64,000 nucleotides of DNA from Alviniconcha marisindica (GCA_018857735.1 JABMCL010000598.1:863907-927906), one strand, 5' to 3'. Shown: positions 29,546-41,835, counted from the first letter of the stretch. The notes: generated by a model from the sequence alone, not told the origin. Translations and numbers: made by a program.

Positions 29546-31396
29546 CTACACGAAGGGCTGGGCAAACAAGAAGGTTTTTAGCTGCGATTTGAATTGAGAC
29601 AGTGTTGGTACATTTCTTAGAGTGGCCGGCAGAGAGTTCCAGAGAGTTGGTGCCATGAAACTGAAAGAACGTTGTCCAAATGATTTGAGATTTCGCTTTG
29701 GAATTTTTAGCAGCTTTTCGTTAGAAGATCGGAGAGAGCGAGACGGTTCATAAGTGCAGAGAGATGAAGAAAGATAAGGAGGTAAAGACCCTTCAAAATG
29801 GCGGTAAGCAAGAGTTGCAATCTTGTACTGACAGCGGAATTTTACTGGTAGCCAGTGAAGTTCCTTAAGAAGCGGTGTTACATGATCTCGTCTTCTTTTT
29901 TTCAACACGAGCCGTGCCGCGTTATTCTGCACCCGCTGTAACCGAGCGATCTGGTCTGCTGGTAGACCTATGAAAACTGAGTTGCAATAATCAAGGCCGG
30001 ATATGACCATTGCCGCAACAAGTCTTGCCGCAGCGCTTTGGGACAGGTACGGTCGGATTGACGCGATACGTCGGAGCTCCAGAAAGGACGCACAGCAGAT
30101 GCTGCTGATATGCTTCTGCATTGACAACGTTTTATCAAGATGGACTCCAAGGTATTTAACCGACGTTTTGAAAGGAACACTGTTTCCGCCAATGTTTGCG
30201 CACTCACTGTCGACCGACTCAAGACAAGATGCAGAGCCAACAGGCATAACCTCAGTCTTATCTGTGTTCAACTTAAGCTTGTTGCTATTCATCCAGAGCA
30301 GAGCATCATCAATACCTGTCTGAATACAGGATTGAACAGAAAGAAACTGATCGGGTGGGGCACTTTTGGACAGCTCAGTGTCATCGGCGTACTTGTGATA
30401 GTCACAATTATGAACAGAAATCACATCTGACAAAGACTGGGAGTACAAGGTAAACAAGACCGGTCCCAACAAGGAACCCTGGGGCACGCCGGCCGTACAC
30501 AAGAGGGCAGGAGGCGGACACAATACCATCAACAATGACTGACTGAAAATGGCCACTCAGGTAGGAGACAAACCAGTCGAGGACTGTACCCCTAACACCA
30601 AAGGTTGTTCCAAGCCGTTTCAGCAGTATCGGATGGTCCAAAGTGTCAAAAGCAGCACTTAGATCAAGCAGAGCCACCAGGGAAACTAGTCTCTCATCCG
30701 CGCTACAAAGCAGACCATCAAGGACACTCAGTACGGCAGTCTCTGTTCTATGGTTTTGCCTGTAAGCGGACTGAAAGATTTCAAGAAGATTATTGCCAGA
30801 CAGATGGGGTTTTTTTTTTCAACTGAATCAGGACAACTTTCTCAAGAATCTTTGAGATGAAAGACAGATTTGACACGGGTCTAAAGTTCTTCATATCATT
30901 TGTGTCGAGTCTAGGCTTTTTCAAGAGTGGTGTTACAATAGCCTGCTTGAACTGGGGAGAGACTATACCTGTAGAAAGAGAGGCATTAACAATAAAGGTG
31001 ATCAACGAAACAAGGATCATCAAGGCACTGTTTGGTGACGGAAGTAGGGATAGAATCAAGCATGCAACTTTTCGCCGGTGACTTTATGATGAGTTCACGT
31101 ATTAGTTCGTCGGTCACCGGTTCAAACTGAGAGAGCTGTGGACCATCAAAAATGGCAAAGGTCGGTGGCTCACATGAGCGCGAGTCCAGGTCGTCACGGA
31201 TACGGTCAATCTTGTCGGAGAAAAAGTCACAAAACCGATCGGGCAGATCGGAACGGGGGATGTCTGATGGGAGAGGGGCGGTGCTGGACTTGCCCAACAG
31301 TTCGCTGGACACAGCGAAGAGCTGCCTGCAGGAAGAACTGGAGTCGATCTTCTCACAGTAGAACCGTCTCTTGGCCTCCTGAACACACGCCTTCAC
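29546..31396 (-). pseudogene. LINE reverse transcriptase, frameshifted
   Basis: Read in four frames: ELIIKSPAKSC (about 31,090), NFRPVSNLSFISKILEKVVL (30,870), LLDLSAAFDTLDH (30,670), AGVPQGSLLGPVLFTLYS then YADDTEL (YADD catalytic box, about 30,385) in the long 336-codon frame, ending WNSLPATLRNVP and a stop at 29,546. The breaks fall at 30,480-30,500, 30,800 (poly-T) and 31,050. The RT core with its YADD is otherwise well kept. Confidence 0.88.
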
Positions 31397-31457
31397 AGCA
31401 GCCCGCTCCTTGGCGTAGATTATCCCTGTGGACTGTGAGACGGGTCGCTCTCCATCG

Positions 31458-32990
31458 TCACTCCGCCAGTCTCCGTCTCCGTCGAGCCTCCCTGATCTCC
31501 TCGGTCATCCAGGGGGCGGAAGGGCGGTCTCTCACGCGTCTGGTGACGGACGGGGCGTGGCGGTCAAGAACTCGACGAAGCCCGTCATTGTAGACATCGA
31601 CGAAGCTAGCCAGACCCAAGTCAGAATACTGTTGACTGGCGGCCTCAACCCAGGCCCTCACGTCGGACTGGAAGTCGGAGAGACATATGGCCTTAATGTT
31701 CCTTGATGCCGCAAGACGTCTTCGCGGGGAGGGCTTCGTTACAGCCAGCATGCAGATGACAGCTTTGTGGTCTGACAGATCTGGGTAGTCCTGCACACTG
31801 TCAAAGCAGAAACAGCTGTTCTCGGTGCGCACCACAACCCAGTCCAGGATATGGCCGCGCTTATGGGTGGGTACGTTGACGAGCTGAGTCAGGTTGTGAT
31901 CACTCAACATCGTCCTCAGGCGGCTCACTTGTCCGTCAGAACAATCATCATAGTGAAAGTTAAAATCACCAATGTACACAGTATCACAGCGAGAATCGAC
32001 ATATTGAGATAAGAGCTCCGAGAATTCCTCAAGAAACATGGAGTTGGTCAGTTTGTTGCGTTTACTTGGTGGCGGTCGATACAAACATACGATAGCAACA
32101 GAAACATGATCAAATGAAAGCCGCATCTCCACTGCTTCGAAAGATCTGTAATCAAGAGGTTTGAATAACAAGGAAGTTGACAGGGTTGTCCTCACGACAA
32201 AGCCGATACCACCTCCTCTAGATCCTACGCGGGGAAACGAACGAAAGTCGTAGCCTGCTGGGGTCATAGCGGCAATGTAGGCCTCGTCACCGTGGGAATA
32301 CAGCCACGTTTCCGTCAACATCAACACATCAACATTAGTGTCTACGATCATATCATGAATATCAGTGGCGATCTGTCGGCATGACTGCGAGTTGAAGCAC
32401 AATACCTTTACACAACTCTGAGACTGATGAGTGGAGTCATGACTGTCTTGTGTGGTGATGGAAATCAGGTTTCTGAAATTCACACCGGACTGACGAATGG
32501 TTGGAGTATGGTTGACATGGCTGGTAATCTGGACAGGAATATCAGACCTACTATCTTCTACTAAGTCTTGATCCTCGCTTATCAATCGTTCAGTCAATGA
32601 GAGGGACGAGGGAGGGAGGTGATTGCTTTGTTTGGATTGTTTTTGTTTCCTTCTTCCTCCGCGTCGAGACCGTTTTCTCGGCAAATCAATGCCGATTTGC
32701 AGTGAGCGAAGGTGAGAAACCAGGTCTGGGGTCAAACGGGCAGGTGTCATATCAAGGAGCTGAGCGCAATTGTATTGTATGAACACATACTTGGATCGCT
32801 CACCTTTGGCAAACACCTGTCCCCGTTGAAAGCCGTCTCCTTGCACGTGCAAGAAACAGGTAGCTTGTGAACTGAATGGCTGACACTGACGGCTCAATAC
32901 ACAAAGCCTTGTAGAAAACAAAATGCAGAGTAGCAACATTCTGATAGGCGTAGGGACGCAAAAGACCCACCAAATGAAAGGTCCATTCAT
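31458..32990 (-). CDS. LINE apurinic-type endonuclease ORF
   Basis: A 510-codon frame. A basic stretch (RKRSRRGGRRKQKQSK) about residue 105 precedes an APE-type endonuclease: LCFNSQSCRQ near 200, LMLTETWLYS near 225, YRPPPSKRNK near 300, IGDFNFHYDD near 340 and the catalytic LSDHKAV near 400. It nicks the target DNA for reverse transcription. The frame ends by shifting into the RT. The N-terminal 30 residues may be non-coding, since the first ATG lies close to the insertion edge. Confidence 0.82.
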   Translation of the reverse strand: MNGPFIWWVFCVPTPIRMLLLCILFSTRLCVLSRQCQPFSSQATCFLHVQGDGFQRGQVFAKGERSKYVFIQYNCAQLLDMTPARLTPDLVSHLRSLQIGIDLPRKRSRRGGRRKQKQSKQSNHLPPSSLSLTERLISEDQDLVEDSRSDIPVQITSHVNHTPTIRQSGVNFRNLISITTQDSHDSTHQSQSCVKVLCFNSQSCRQIATDIHDMIVDTNVDVLMLTETWLYSHGDEAYIAAMTPAGYDFRSFPRVGSRGGGIGFVVRTTLSTSLLFKPLDYRSFEAVEMRLSFDHVSVAIVCLYRPPPSKRNKLTNSMFLEEFSELLSQYVDSRCDTVYIGDFNFHYDDCSDGQVSRLRTMLSDHNLTQLVNVPTHKRGHILDWVVVRTENSCFCFDSVQDYPDLSDHKAVICMLAVTKPSPRRRLAASRNIKAICLSDFQSDVRAWVEAASQQYSDLGLASFVDVYNDGLRRVLDRHAPSVTRRVRDRPSAPWMTEEIREARRRRRLAE

Positions 32991-33171
32991 GATGAAGTAG
33001 CCACACCAAAATCGCAGTCACACAATCATTAAAAAGAAAGAAAGACGAAACACAGCGGAGCTCGAGTACACCTCCAGCCTGTCAGGCGAGTGGCCCTTGA
33101 CCCTTGACACTAACCAGGAGACAGTGTAGAGGAGCTGTCTGGAGGCCGTTCAAGCGGACCCGACCAACAAC

Positions 33172-34460
33172 ATGGCAGAGCAACCACCGTGACGAGGCAT
33201 CCAGCCACCAAAGCTATCACGCTTCACTGGAGAGGCGGATGGCTGCGACGCCGATGAATTTATTGAGGAGGCGGAGTGCATCCTCCGGAACTTCACGATG
33301 GAGGATGGAACAGCAGTGGAGTGGCTGATCCAGGCATTGGAGGGGTCTGCCCGGAGGGAGGTGCTCACCCGCGCAGCAGGGGAGGCAGACACAGCGGCCC
33401 GAGTTTTGGCGGTCCTCGCAGCCACCTTCGGCGATCACCGGGGTCTCTCTGCTCTGCTCACCTCGCTCCACGGCCGGCGGCAGGGGATGGGGGAGAGTGT
33501 AGTGGGGTACGCGCAGCACCTGCTGATGCTGACCACCAAGCTGAACGCAGTGCAGGCGGACGCCGTCAACCCCGCTATGCTCTGCGACCGTTTTATCGAC
33601 GGGCTGCACCCCTCATCAGTCCCTCCGTCGCGACATTCGTCGCTACGCCAGGGAGCATGATGACGTCACCTTCCATCAAGCACGGGCTGAGGCTCAGCGC
33701 TGGATGCGCGAGGATGTTGATGTGGAGGTGCGAGCAGAGCAGGTCCTGGTGGCTCAACCCCAGCACAGCAAGGAAGTGGAGGAGTTGCGGGCCCAAGTAG
33801 CGGCTCTGACGGCGAAGACAGCAGAGCTGCAGGCTGAGCTGCGACACCAGTCAACTCGGGCACCACGGCCTAAAGTATGCTACTGGTGCGAGCAGCCTGG
33901 CCACCTCCAGCAGGACTGCGTTGAGAGACGCCAGTACGTCCAACGGCAGCAGGGCCCTCGAGCCTCCTTCAAACCCAGCCGTCCCCAGCCACGGTTCTAC
34001 GCTCCGCGGCACAGCGCTGGACCACGCTTCAGAAGCCAGACGACGGGGGACATGAATCCTGTGGGCATGACTGGACGATGCCCCACAGTAGACATTGTGA
34101 TGAACGGTAGGAAAGTGAGGGGACTGGTTGATACAGAGAGAGAAGTTACGACTGTGACTGAGAGGTGGGCGGCGGAAAACCTGCAGAACTCTGACCTCCT
34201 GCCCATGACTCAAGTGACCTTGAAGGCAGCAAAGGGGCTGGAGATTCCGTATAGTGGGGTAGTCATAGTAGATTTAGAACTCTTAGGACAGAAGTGTGAG
34301 GGTGTACCAGTGTTACTTATTAAGGATTCTAGTGACCCCTCCACCAGGAAGAAGAAGAATGATGTGCCAGCACTGGTGGGGATGAATGTGTTAGGTAGGT
34401 TGAGTAGCTTGTTGAATAACTTGGATATTGTCCCCCCCCCCCCCCCCCCCCTGTCTTGCA
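33172..34460 (+). pseudogene. Ty3 gag and protease, broken
   Basis: ATG at 33,172, stop after six codons, then a gag frame with FTGEADGCDADEFIEEAEC and LTTKLNAVQADAV, a shift near 33,620 and a zinc knuckle CYWCEQPGHLQQDC (C-x2-C-x4-H-x4-C) at about 33,880. The protease follows near 34,117 with RGLVDTE where the active site should be DTG, so it is probably dead. A poly-C run at 34,432-34,450 separates it from pol. Confidence 0.85.
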
Positions 34461-35930
34461 ACCAGCCGTCCGTGAGATTTGTCTTGAACGCACCTCCGTC
34501 AGGGGTGTGGCTCGAGTAGCAGGCCAGACTCTCATCCCAGCCCGTTCCCTCGTCACCCTCCGCATCACAGGAGTGCAGCGGCCGTCAAGACCCCTGCTGG
34601 CCTTACCCTTGGCCCCACCCCTCCCCCGAGGGCTACTCCTCATTCCGACCCTTGTGAGTGGCGATGCGACACAGAGGTGTGTGCGCCTCGCTAACCTGTC
34701 GGCAGAGGACTACATCCTTGCCAGACGCACGCCAGTGGCAGTGTTACATGCAGTGGACGTCATTGAAAGCGACGAGGGTGTGCAGATTACGATGACCTGC
34801 AACGAGATGACCGTCTCCATGAAAACCTCCATCGCAGAGTCTGCACCCTCGGATGCTGTTCCCTGCCCTGCATTTGTCGGCACTGACGACGAGCGGGCCC
34901 GGCTGCGTGCCTTGCTGAACCAGTATGCCCATGGTTTTACCCAGGATGACCTCGATCTTGGGTACACTGAGGCAGTGCAACACCGCATCCCCACCAGCGA
35001 TGATGCCCCAGTCGCGCAGCCCTACCGGAGCATACCCCCAAACCAGCTCCAGGAGATAAAGGAACACATCAAGGGACTCCTGGCCCAGAGAGTCATTGTG
35101 GAGAGCCACAGTCCCGACGCAGCTCCGGTGGTCCTGGTGAGGAAGAAGGACGGCAGTCTTCGGCTCTGTGTTGACTACAGACGACTGAACTTGAAGACTG
35201 TTGGTGATGCCTACCCACTCCCCAGAATCCAGGAGTCCCTGGATTCACTGGTGGGGGCCCAGTACTTCTCCACCTTGGACCTCGCCAGTGGGTACCACCA
35301 GATCTCCATGGATCCCCGGGACCAGCACAAGACAGCGTTCACGACACCCTTCGGCTTGTATGAATACACAGGGAAGCCGATGGGCCAGGCGTCAGCCCCT
35401 GCCACCTCGCAGCGTCTGATGCAGGCAACCATTGTCAGACTTTGCCTTCCAGTTTCTGCTCGTCTACCTCGACGACCTCCTTGTCTACTCCAAGACGTTC
35501 GACGAACACATGGAGCACTTGGAACGACTCCTGCAGCGGGTGACAGAGACAGGTCTGACACTGAAACCAGCAAGTGCCAGTTCCTGAGGCGTGAAGTCAC
35601 CTGTCTTGGCCACACGATCTCGGCTGATGGAGTGAGCTGCGAGTCTGGCAAGGTGGAGTGTGTGCAGAACTGGCCAACGCCAACAACGACAACAGAGCTG
35701 CGCAGCTTTCTTGGCTTTGCCAGTTACTACCGGCGGTTCATCAGCGGGTTTGTCAGGATTGCCGGGCCGCTCCATGACCTGGTGAGCGAAGGAGCCAAGT
35801 ACTCCAAGAAGAAGGCAGCTGATGTATCCAGGCTTTGGGGTCCCAAGCACCTCACACAGTTTGATTTTGACATCCAGTACAGACCTGGAAAGATCAACCC
35901 TGCTAATGCCCTTTTCCGCATGCCCCTTGA
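34456..35930 (+). pseudogene. Ty3 reverse transcriptase, RNase H deleted
   Basis: YRSIPPNQLQEIKEHIKGLL, VRKKDGSLRLCVDYRRLN, STLDLASGYHQISMDP and TTPFGLYEY are in one frame. The catalytic YLDD (VYLDDLLVYS, about 35,460-35,492) is in another because of a shift near 35,420. SFLGFASYYRRFI follows. The RNase H domain is reduced to its last motif, YRPGKINPANAL (about 35,875). Confidence 0.88.
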
Positions 35931-36184
35931 ACCCTCCTCTGAACCCCTCCTGACCGTGGTGCCACCAGAGGTAGCCACTGTCAACGATCTCCAGTGTGAG
36001 CAGCTGGCTGTCGACCCCACCCCCACTGCTGGCGTCCTTGGCGACACCATGGCTCCTGTGCTGCCCCTGGACAAGGAGGAGGAACCTGATCAAACGGCTG
36101 TTCCCGAGGCTGCAACTGAGGTGCTCCCCAAACTGTCTATGGCTGACTTGCAGCAGCTACAGCAACTAGATCGTCCTTGGCCCG

Positions 36185-37505
36185 GTGCTCGCAGCCTGGC
36201 CAGCCAAGCCCTCCGACACCAAGGAACGCTCCATGCGAGCATTGGTGCAGCAGTACCCTCGACTGTTCCTGAAGAAGGGGGTACTCCATCGTAGGCAGGC
36301 TGACCAGCGGCGGGGTACTCTCGAGCAGCTGGTTCTTCCCAGCTCACTTCGGCCTGATGTCCTGGCGTCGCTCCATGATGATATGGGCCACCAAGGTTAT
36401 GAGCGCACCATGGAGTTGCTGAGGCCTCGTGTCTACTGTCCCGCCATGTACAGAGATCAGCAGCTGCGAGCGGTGCACGGTGGGCCATGCACCAGCGCTC
36501 CACACCACTTCCAGTCATCTGCTTGCCAGCCGTCCGCTTGAAATCCTGGCAATCGACTTTACGAAGCTTGAGACTGCTAGTGATGGGCGAGAAAATGTTC
36601 TTGTTCTCACCGATGTTTTCTCGAAGTTCACCCAGGCCATACCGACGCGCAACCAGGAGGCAGGGACAGTGGCCAAGGTTTTGGTTCACGAGTGGTTCCA
36701 ACGCTACGGGGTACCCCAGAAAATCCACACTGACCATGGTAGGGACTTTGTGTCTAAGCTGGTGAAGTCCCTGTGTGAGCTCTATGGCATCAAGGAGACC
36801 CGGACCACTCCATACCATCCCTCGTGGCAACGCGCAGTGCGAGAGATTCAATCGCTCGTTGCATGATCTGCTTCGAACCCTGCACCCGGAACAGAAGTCC
36901 AAGTGGCCACAGTACCTCCCGGAGCTTGTGCAGGCGTATAACAATACGCCTCAGACTTCCATCGGGTTTTCGCCCCACTTACTCCTGTTCGGCCAGGAAC
37001 CTCAGCTACCAGTAGACCACCTGCTTGGGCGCACAACCACGTCCGCGGTTGGACCGACCGACTGGGTACGACAGCATCGGCTGCGCCTGCAGGCTTCACA
37101 CGCCAGGGCATTGAAACATCTCCAAAGAAACTGCAGCGGAGAGACGAAAGCAGACCGACCAGAAAGCTGCCGATCACCCACTACACGTTGGTGACTTGGT
37201 CTACCTGAGAAACCGTGTCCTCGGCAGGAGCAAGATCCAAGACCGATGGCGTCCTGAGCTGCACGTCGTGACCGCACGTCCCTACCCCGGCATTCATGTG
37301 TATGGGGTCAAACCATTCTCTGGCGGGCAGGAGCGGACCCTCAGTCGAGATGACCTGTTGCCTGCTAGGGCGCCATTGGCTGCAGCCGCAGCGGAACCGC
37401 GACACGGGAAACACCTGCTCAGGCCAACCCACAGTACCCTGATCGGGGTGAGTTCTGGCTGTGACTGTTGGCCTGCCTCCTCCTGCACCCATTCCTGCAG
37501 CTGAC
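36185..37505 (+). pseudogene. Ty3 integrase, frameshifted
   Basis: Zinc-binding region with HDDMGHQGYERT and SCERCT, core Asp residues in LAIDFTKLE (about 36,545) and IHTDHGRDF (36,730), the catalytic Glu in QCERFNRSLHDLL (36,840) after a shift, then a GPY/F-type end (HVGDLVYLRN, about 37,185). No chromodomain seen. All three acidic residues survive but not in one frame. Confidence 0.85.
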
Positions 37506-38374
37506 GCACCGCCAGTCAAAGTCAAACCTGCACTCAGGCGCTCCACCCGTGTGAACAAAGGGGTAACCCCCAACGCTTCCAACCTGCCTTGAAGAGCAAC
37601 GTGGCGACCGTAATGTTGCGTTGTAGTACTGTGTATATTTGTTACATCATGATCGAACTTTGATGGCTTGACCGCTAATCTGGTATTACTTAATAGCATT
37701 ATATATGTTCATTTGAGTAGTAACGGGACAGAGTCCACATCAGGTCACTGAGCGTTGTGTTGTCTCAGTGTGAGTAAGGGTTATGTTTATTACGAATATA
37801 CGCGTTAACCTTTATATAAGGCCCTGTATTTTCGTGTGTGCATTTCTCTAGCGAGACGTTTTATCGTACCGCGGGGCCTTCACATAAGGCCTGGTATTGA
37901 ATTCATGGTCTGAGATGGCAGACATCACTTGTGTGCTGTTCATGTGGTAAAGGACATGCAATATGTAGTATTGTTGCAATGTGCGCTGTGTTGATGTTTT
38001 ATTTTTTTCGAAACATGTATGTGTCCCAGATGGCAGAAGGTTTTTCAAATGCAATAAGAACAGATGTTTCTTTTGGAGTTTTCATAAGAAAGGAAGGAAT
38101 CCTCTTTTTCATCCTTTTGTCCTGTTTCAAGCAATGCGTTCTGGGTCTGTCTGGTTTACTTGGCTTAAATGCGGTAATCATTTTGCCCTTTTACTGCAAT
38201 GCAATCATTGCTTGGAGATGTTTCTCTTTTTTTAGTTAGCCAGGCCTTTACTACTATGTTGGCAAAAACGGGTACACTTTCAGTGCGTGGATGTATTGGG
38301 TACCACTTTGATGGTTTGTTAAGTCAACTCTTAGTTGCCCTACACGCTTTAGTTTTGTTTATTGCTATGTGATT
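37506..38374 (+). other. Ty3 3' non-coding region
   Basis: Between the end of pol and the polypurine tract. Short open frames near 37,931 have no recognisable content. Confidence 0.6.
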
Positions 38375-38393
38375 AGGGGGGGGGGGGGGGGGA
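38375..38393 (+). promoter_or_regulatory. Polypurine tract
   Basis: A, 17 G, A directly before the 3' LTR, the usual plus-strand primer position. Confidence 0.8.
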
Positions 38394-38730
38394 TGTAACC
38401 GAGTGTATTGTATACACGTTTCGGGCCATGACCCTTTAACCTTTTCTTTCCGGTTTCTTTTTCTTTTTGACTGGGTGGGAGTTTTATGGCCCCAATTATT
38501 TAAGGTGTTAAAACCTGTTCGCTGTCCGGCAGCGTCCCTTTTCCCCAGTGTCCCTGCAGAAGCAGGTTGTTTGTTTGCTGTTGCGGCCGGTGTTCATGTG
38601 TTCATCTCAGGGGAGAGCCTACGCTGTTTCCTGGTTGGTGTACAAAGTTACGTTATAGCAACCTCTGACTTGTGACTCTTCATCCCTGCTTCCAACCCGC
38701 TTGCCTTGCTCCCCACCCCACTCCCCTACA
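38394..38730 (+). mobile_element. 3' LTR
   Basis: Starts TGTAACCGAGTGTATTG, ends CCCCTACA; 337 bases. Contains attatttaaggtg, a TATA-like stretch lost from the 5' LTR. The AATAAA seen in the 5' LTR is deleted here. Confidence 0.92.
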
Positions 38731-38734
38731 AGTA

Positions 38735-39309
38735 ACTTGTTTGGTTGCAGTGGTGTTCTTATGCTTTCCATTTATTCAAACCAACGCGAAAGCCGTCTTC
38801 CGCCATGCCGAAACTATTTATGTCTCAATCAGGCTATCTTGTCGTCTCTTTATCTCGGGTCTTCTGTCTATATTGTGTCTTTTCTCCCAACCCGTGCAAC
38901 AATAACAGGTCATTCAATCCACTGACCATTTCTCATCCAGTTGCATGCAAACACGTTCACACATACACTGCACTCCCTTTCTCTTGCTGCCCTCCCTTTC
39001 TTTCTCTGTTACACTGACACACATAAATTCCGCCCCCCTCAACAAATCTCTCCCGCTCCCTTCACTCGCTCCCACTCACTTGAAACGATTGTAAAAGAAG
39101 TGAACCACTCGGGAAGCATCCAATCCCACCATTCCGTGGGGCGCTGAAGACCTACTGGCACAAAGCTATGAACGGGACTGTGAGGATGGCAACTGGAACT
39201 CTCCAGATGCAAGAAAACTGCAATGTGCCCCAGTTGTAGGTTAATTAAAATACTTCACAACTCCTAATAAACTATGATTATGAACAGTAGCAAAAAATAC
39301 GGCGCAGCG
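38735..39309. other. No recognised feature
   Basis: C/T-rich intergenic sequence. Confidence 0.35.
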
Positions 39310-39475
39310 GATCACTATTTTCACAGCTGTGCGAATAAGGAAACCACCGACCACTATTCGCAGAGCCGCTGTGCTAATAAGAATCCTCGGGCCGCTATTC
39401 GCACAGCCGCGCTGCCTATAAGAATCCACGTATCATTAATTCGCACCGCCGCGCTGCGAATAGCCGCATCCTAAC
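39310..39475 (+). repeat. Degenerate 36-base array of inverted TATTCGCA motifs
   Basis: About four units of ctattcgcacagccgc and ctgcgaatag type, each nearly palindromic. Related to 26,405-26,440. Confidence 0.7.
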
Positions 39476-39633
39476 TGGAAACACAATGACTAGACTTGCT
39501 CTACTTCCAAATATTATTATTTTTAAATAAAATTAAAAAAAACAATTATAAAACTGGCACCGTCTAAACCAGAAAGTAAAAAATAAAAATAAGAAAAGAA
39601 TAAGAAAACCCCGCTTAGCTGACATATTTTGAG

Positions 39634-39932
39634 GCTGGTAAGCAGAGGGACCTTGGCCGTCGAATCCGCTACGGCTCTTTCTCAGTCAAAAATTGTGGAC
39701 TGCTGACTATCTCAGCCTTTTCAAGTTTTGTGTGACTTCAAGTTGTCCCTCACAATTAATGAAAAATTAAAACGACTCTCATCACTGCTCATCTTAATGC
39801 AGAAGTCATTCTGGTGGTGGCAGTGTAGCGATAGGTATATAATCCCCCTCTCCCACCCCCCCACCCCCTTCCCCACCTTCTCCCCGTCCCTAATAAGCTT
39901 TACGGTATCTGTGGACGTTAACCATGTTTACT
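39634..39932 (+). mobile_element. tRNA-derived SINE, head-truncated
   Basis: Same body as the next feature (ttaaaacg.ctct, catcttaatgcag, attctggt) and the tail gtccctaataagctttacgg, but the tRNA head is cut or diverged (ggtaagcagagggacc remains). Confidence 0.75.
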
Positions 39933-39947
39933 GACATATTCTGATGT

Positions 39948-40225
39948 GTGAGCCGGTTTGGCCTAGCGGTAAGGCGTTAGTCTGGTAAGCGGAAGGACCT
40001 CGGTTCGATACCGCTTCGGCTCTCCTTTCTCTTTAGAAATGTTGTGGTTTGTGGACACTGTCTTGTGACTTTGTCCCTCACTTCCTACTGAAACATTAAA
40101 ACGGCTCTCGTCGCTGCCCATCTTAATGCAGGAATCATTCTGGTTCCCCCACCTCCATCCCCTTCTCCCCGTCCCTAATAAGCCTTATGGTTTCTATGGA
40201 CGTTAAGCACCATGTTTACTTACTT
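39948..40225 (+). mobile_element. tRNA-derived SINE
   Basis: The head has RNA polymerase III boxes: box A TGGCCTAGCGG (about 39,959) and box B GGTTCGATACC (about 40,003) in a tRNA-like frame. The tail gtccctaataagcc...tggacgttaagcac is shared with SINE family 1. It is not a tRNA gene, because the sequence continues into the SINE body without a 3' acceptor end. Confidence 0.82.
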
Positions 40226-40311
40226 ACATATTATCATGTGATTATGTCAGCTGCCGAGCAGGTTTTTCTCAAGTTCTTCTTCTTCTTTTTCAGTTTTAAG
40301 TTATTGCCTCC

Positions 40312-40761
40312 GTGGACGGTAAGCAGCAAAAACTCACTCAGTCTTTTCTATACATAACTGTTACAAACAGAGTCCAGGCGAGATCAGGAGAGGGAGGTGA
40401 GCTGGACTCTCAAGAAGAAGCTAGCCCAGAAGAGATCAAGAGCGGGGAGGTGGTGCTGGGCTATAGGGAGTTGGACTTCGATCTTCTGCTTCAGTTGTTT
40501 CCCAACGGCGGAGCTACGGACATAGTTATTGTGACTCTATTCTGCATAGCAGTTGGGACAGCAATTACGTGGTGCTGTTGTCGCTGCGCAATGCCGGACG
40601 GACAGTGCCTTAACATCCTGTTGTTCTGGCGGCGGTCCACGGCAGCCTTGGTCTTCCGGGCTGGCGCCTGTTTCGAGGTTTCACTCTTCTGTCCCCCTTT
40701 CCCACTCGTCCCCGTCCCTAATAGGCCTTCTCGCCTCCGTGGACGCAACAAAGATCAATAA
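40312..40761 (+). CDS. 149-codon ORF, unrecognised
   Basis: Open from a GTG within a SINE-type tail to a stop next to a second tail (about 40,735). Contains an acidic part (LDSQEEASPEEIKSGEVVLG) and a hydrophobic stretch (IVIVTLFCIAVGTAITW) that could span a membrane. Direct repeats cctccgtggacg with agtc runs at both edges suggest it is the body of a repeat unit and not a host gene. Confidence 0.25.
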   Translation: MDGKQQKLTQSFLYITVTNRVQARSGEGGELDSQEEASPEEIKSGEVVLGYRELDFDLLLQLFPNGGATDIVIVTLFCIAVGTAITWCCCRCAMPDGQCLNILLFWRRSTAALVFRAGACFEVSLFCPPFPLVPVPNRPSRLRGRNKDQ

Positions 40762-40849
40762 ATCAGTCAGTCGTTTCTATCTTGAAGAACTCTGACGATT
40801 GTTTTGGCATTGTGTAACTCAGTTTATTCTTTGGTCCCGCTGGGACATA

Positions 40850-41090
40850 GAATATTTTTCAGGTTCGTAAAACTTAGAATATTTTAGGACATTTTAAAAC
40901 TTCGAATACTTTTCGACCTCGAGGAGCTTTGAACATTCTCTGGGCCTCGAAAGACAATATTATTCGAGATCTCAGAACTTAGAACACTTTCAGACTTTTC
41001 AGAACTCCGACTGAACATTTTTCTGCAGGCGGAACTTAGAATATTTTTGGACCTCTCAAGACTCAGAAAATATCCCAAGATTTCAGGTTT
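40850..41090 (+). repeat. Degenerate tandem repeat, about 30 bases
   Basis: Repeated aacttagaatatttt and ggacctcgaga-like blocks, strongly diverged. 41,091-41,640 shows nothing else. Confidence 0.5.
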
Positions 41091-41644
41091 GTTTGCCATC
41101 CTGAGAAGCCTCATGTATTTTTACCATCCACAGGCGCACACGATCAAAAATTCGTCATAACGCTCGGCTTTAATTTTGTTTCTGTTGTTCGCAAACTCTG
41201 GTTTCTCTGTTTCCCTGAGGTGTTTGCGGTTTCTCCGAAATTGTTTCCCATCTTCTGTTTGTATTTGGTACGACCTGACGTCTAGCTGACTGTAAAGAAA
41301 TACACTACTCTAAGAGAACTGACCATAGTCAGAAAGACTGCGTTCACTAGCCTCACACACCTTGACAAAACCAGTTACGAGTTACAACCCTTTATTAACA
41401 CACACAAAAACAACACTTGCAACGTAGACGATGCCGGAAAAAAAGAAAAGAAAAGAAAAAGTCGCTCCTCGAAGGTCTGATGGTCCAGTCAGTCGCATGC
41501 TCACAAATTGATCACTTACAGAACGAAGCTGGGAAAAGCCCGGTGATAAACAGAAACTACATGAAACGTGTGCTCAACAGTCCAGTTCCAATGAAATACG
41601 CAAGTTCAGTTCACTGGCCAGTCGTCTCGTCTTGAAAGACGAAC

Positions 41645-41835
41645 TGCGGCGAAACCCGGCCTTCCGATGCGCCCCTTGCCTGCTCCCGCGAAGGCTTGCC
41701 GAACACGAACAGCGGCGGAAACCCGGCCTCCCAGTGCGCCCTCTGGCTGTTCCCGCGAAGACTTGCCGAACACGAACAGCGGCGGAAACCCGGCCTCCCA
41801 GTGCGCCTTCTGGCTGTTCCTGCTGAGGCCCGCTG
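41645..41835 (+). repeat. 67-base tandem repeat, about 2.8 units
   Basis: Core gcggaaacccggcctcccag then ttgccgaacacgaacag. G+C-rich relative to its surroundings. Confidence 0.9.

Noticed and set aside
33217..37277. Long minus-strand ORFs across the Ty3 element
   Set aside because: Shadows of gag and pol in G+C-rich sequence; they carry no motifs.
39948..40025. tRNA gene on the plus strand
   Set aside because: Box A and box B are present, but the sequence continues into a SINE body and a second copy lies next to it.
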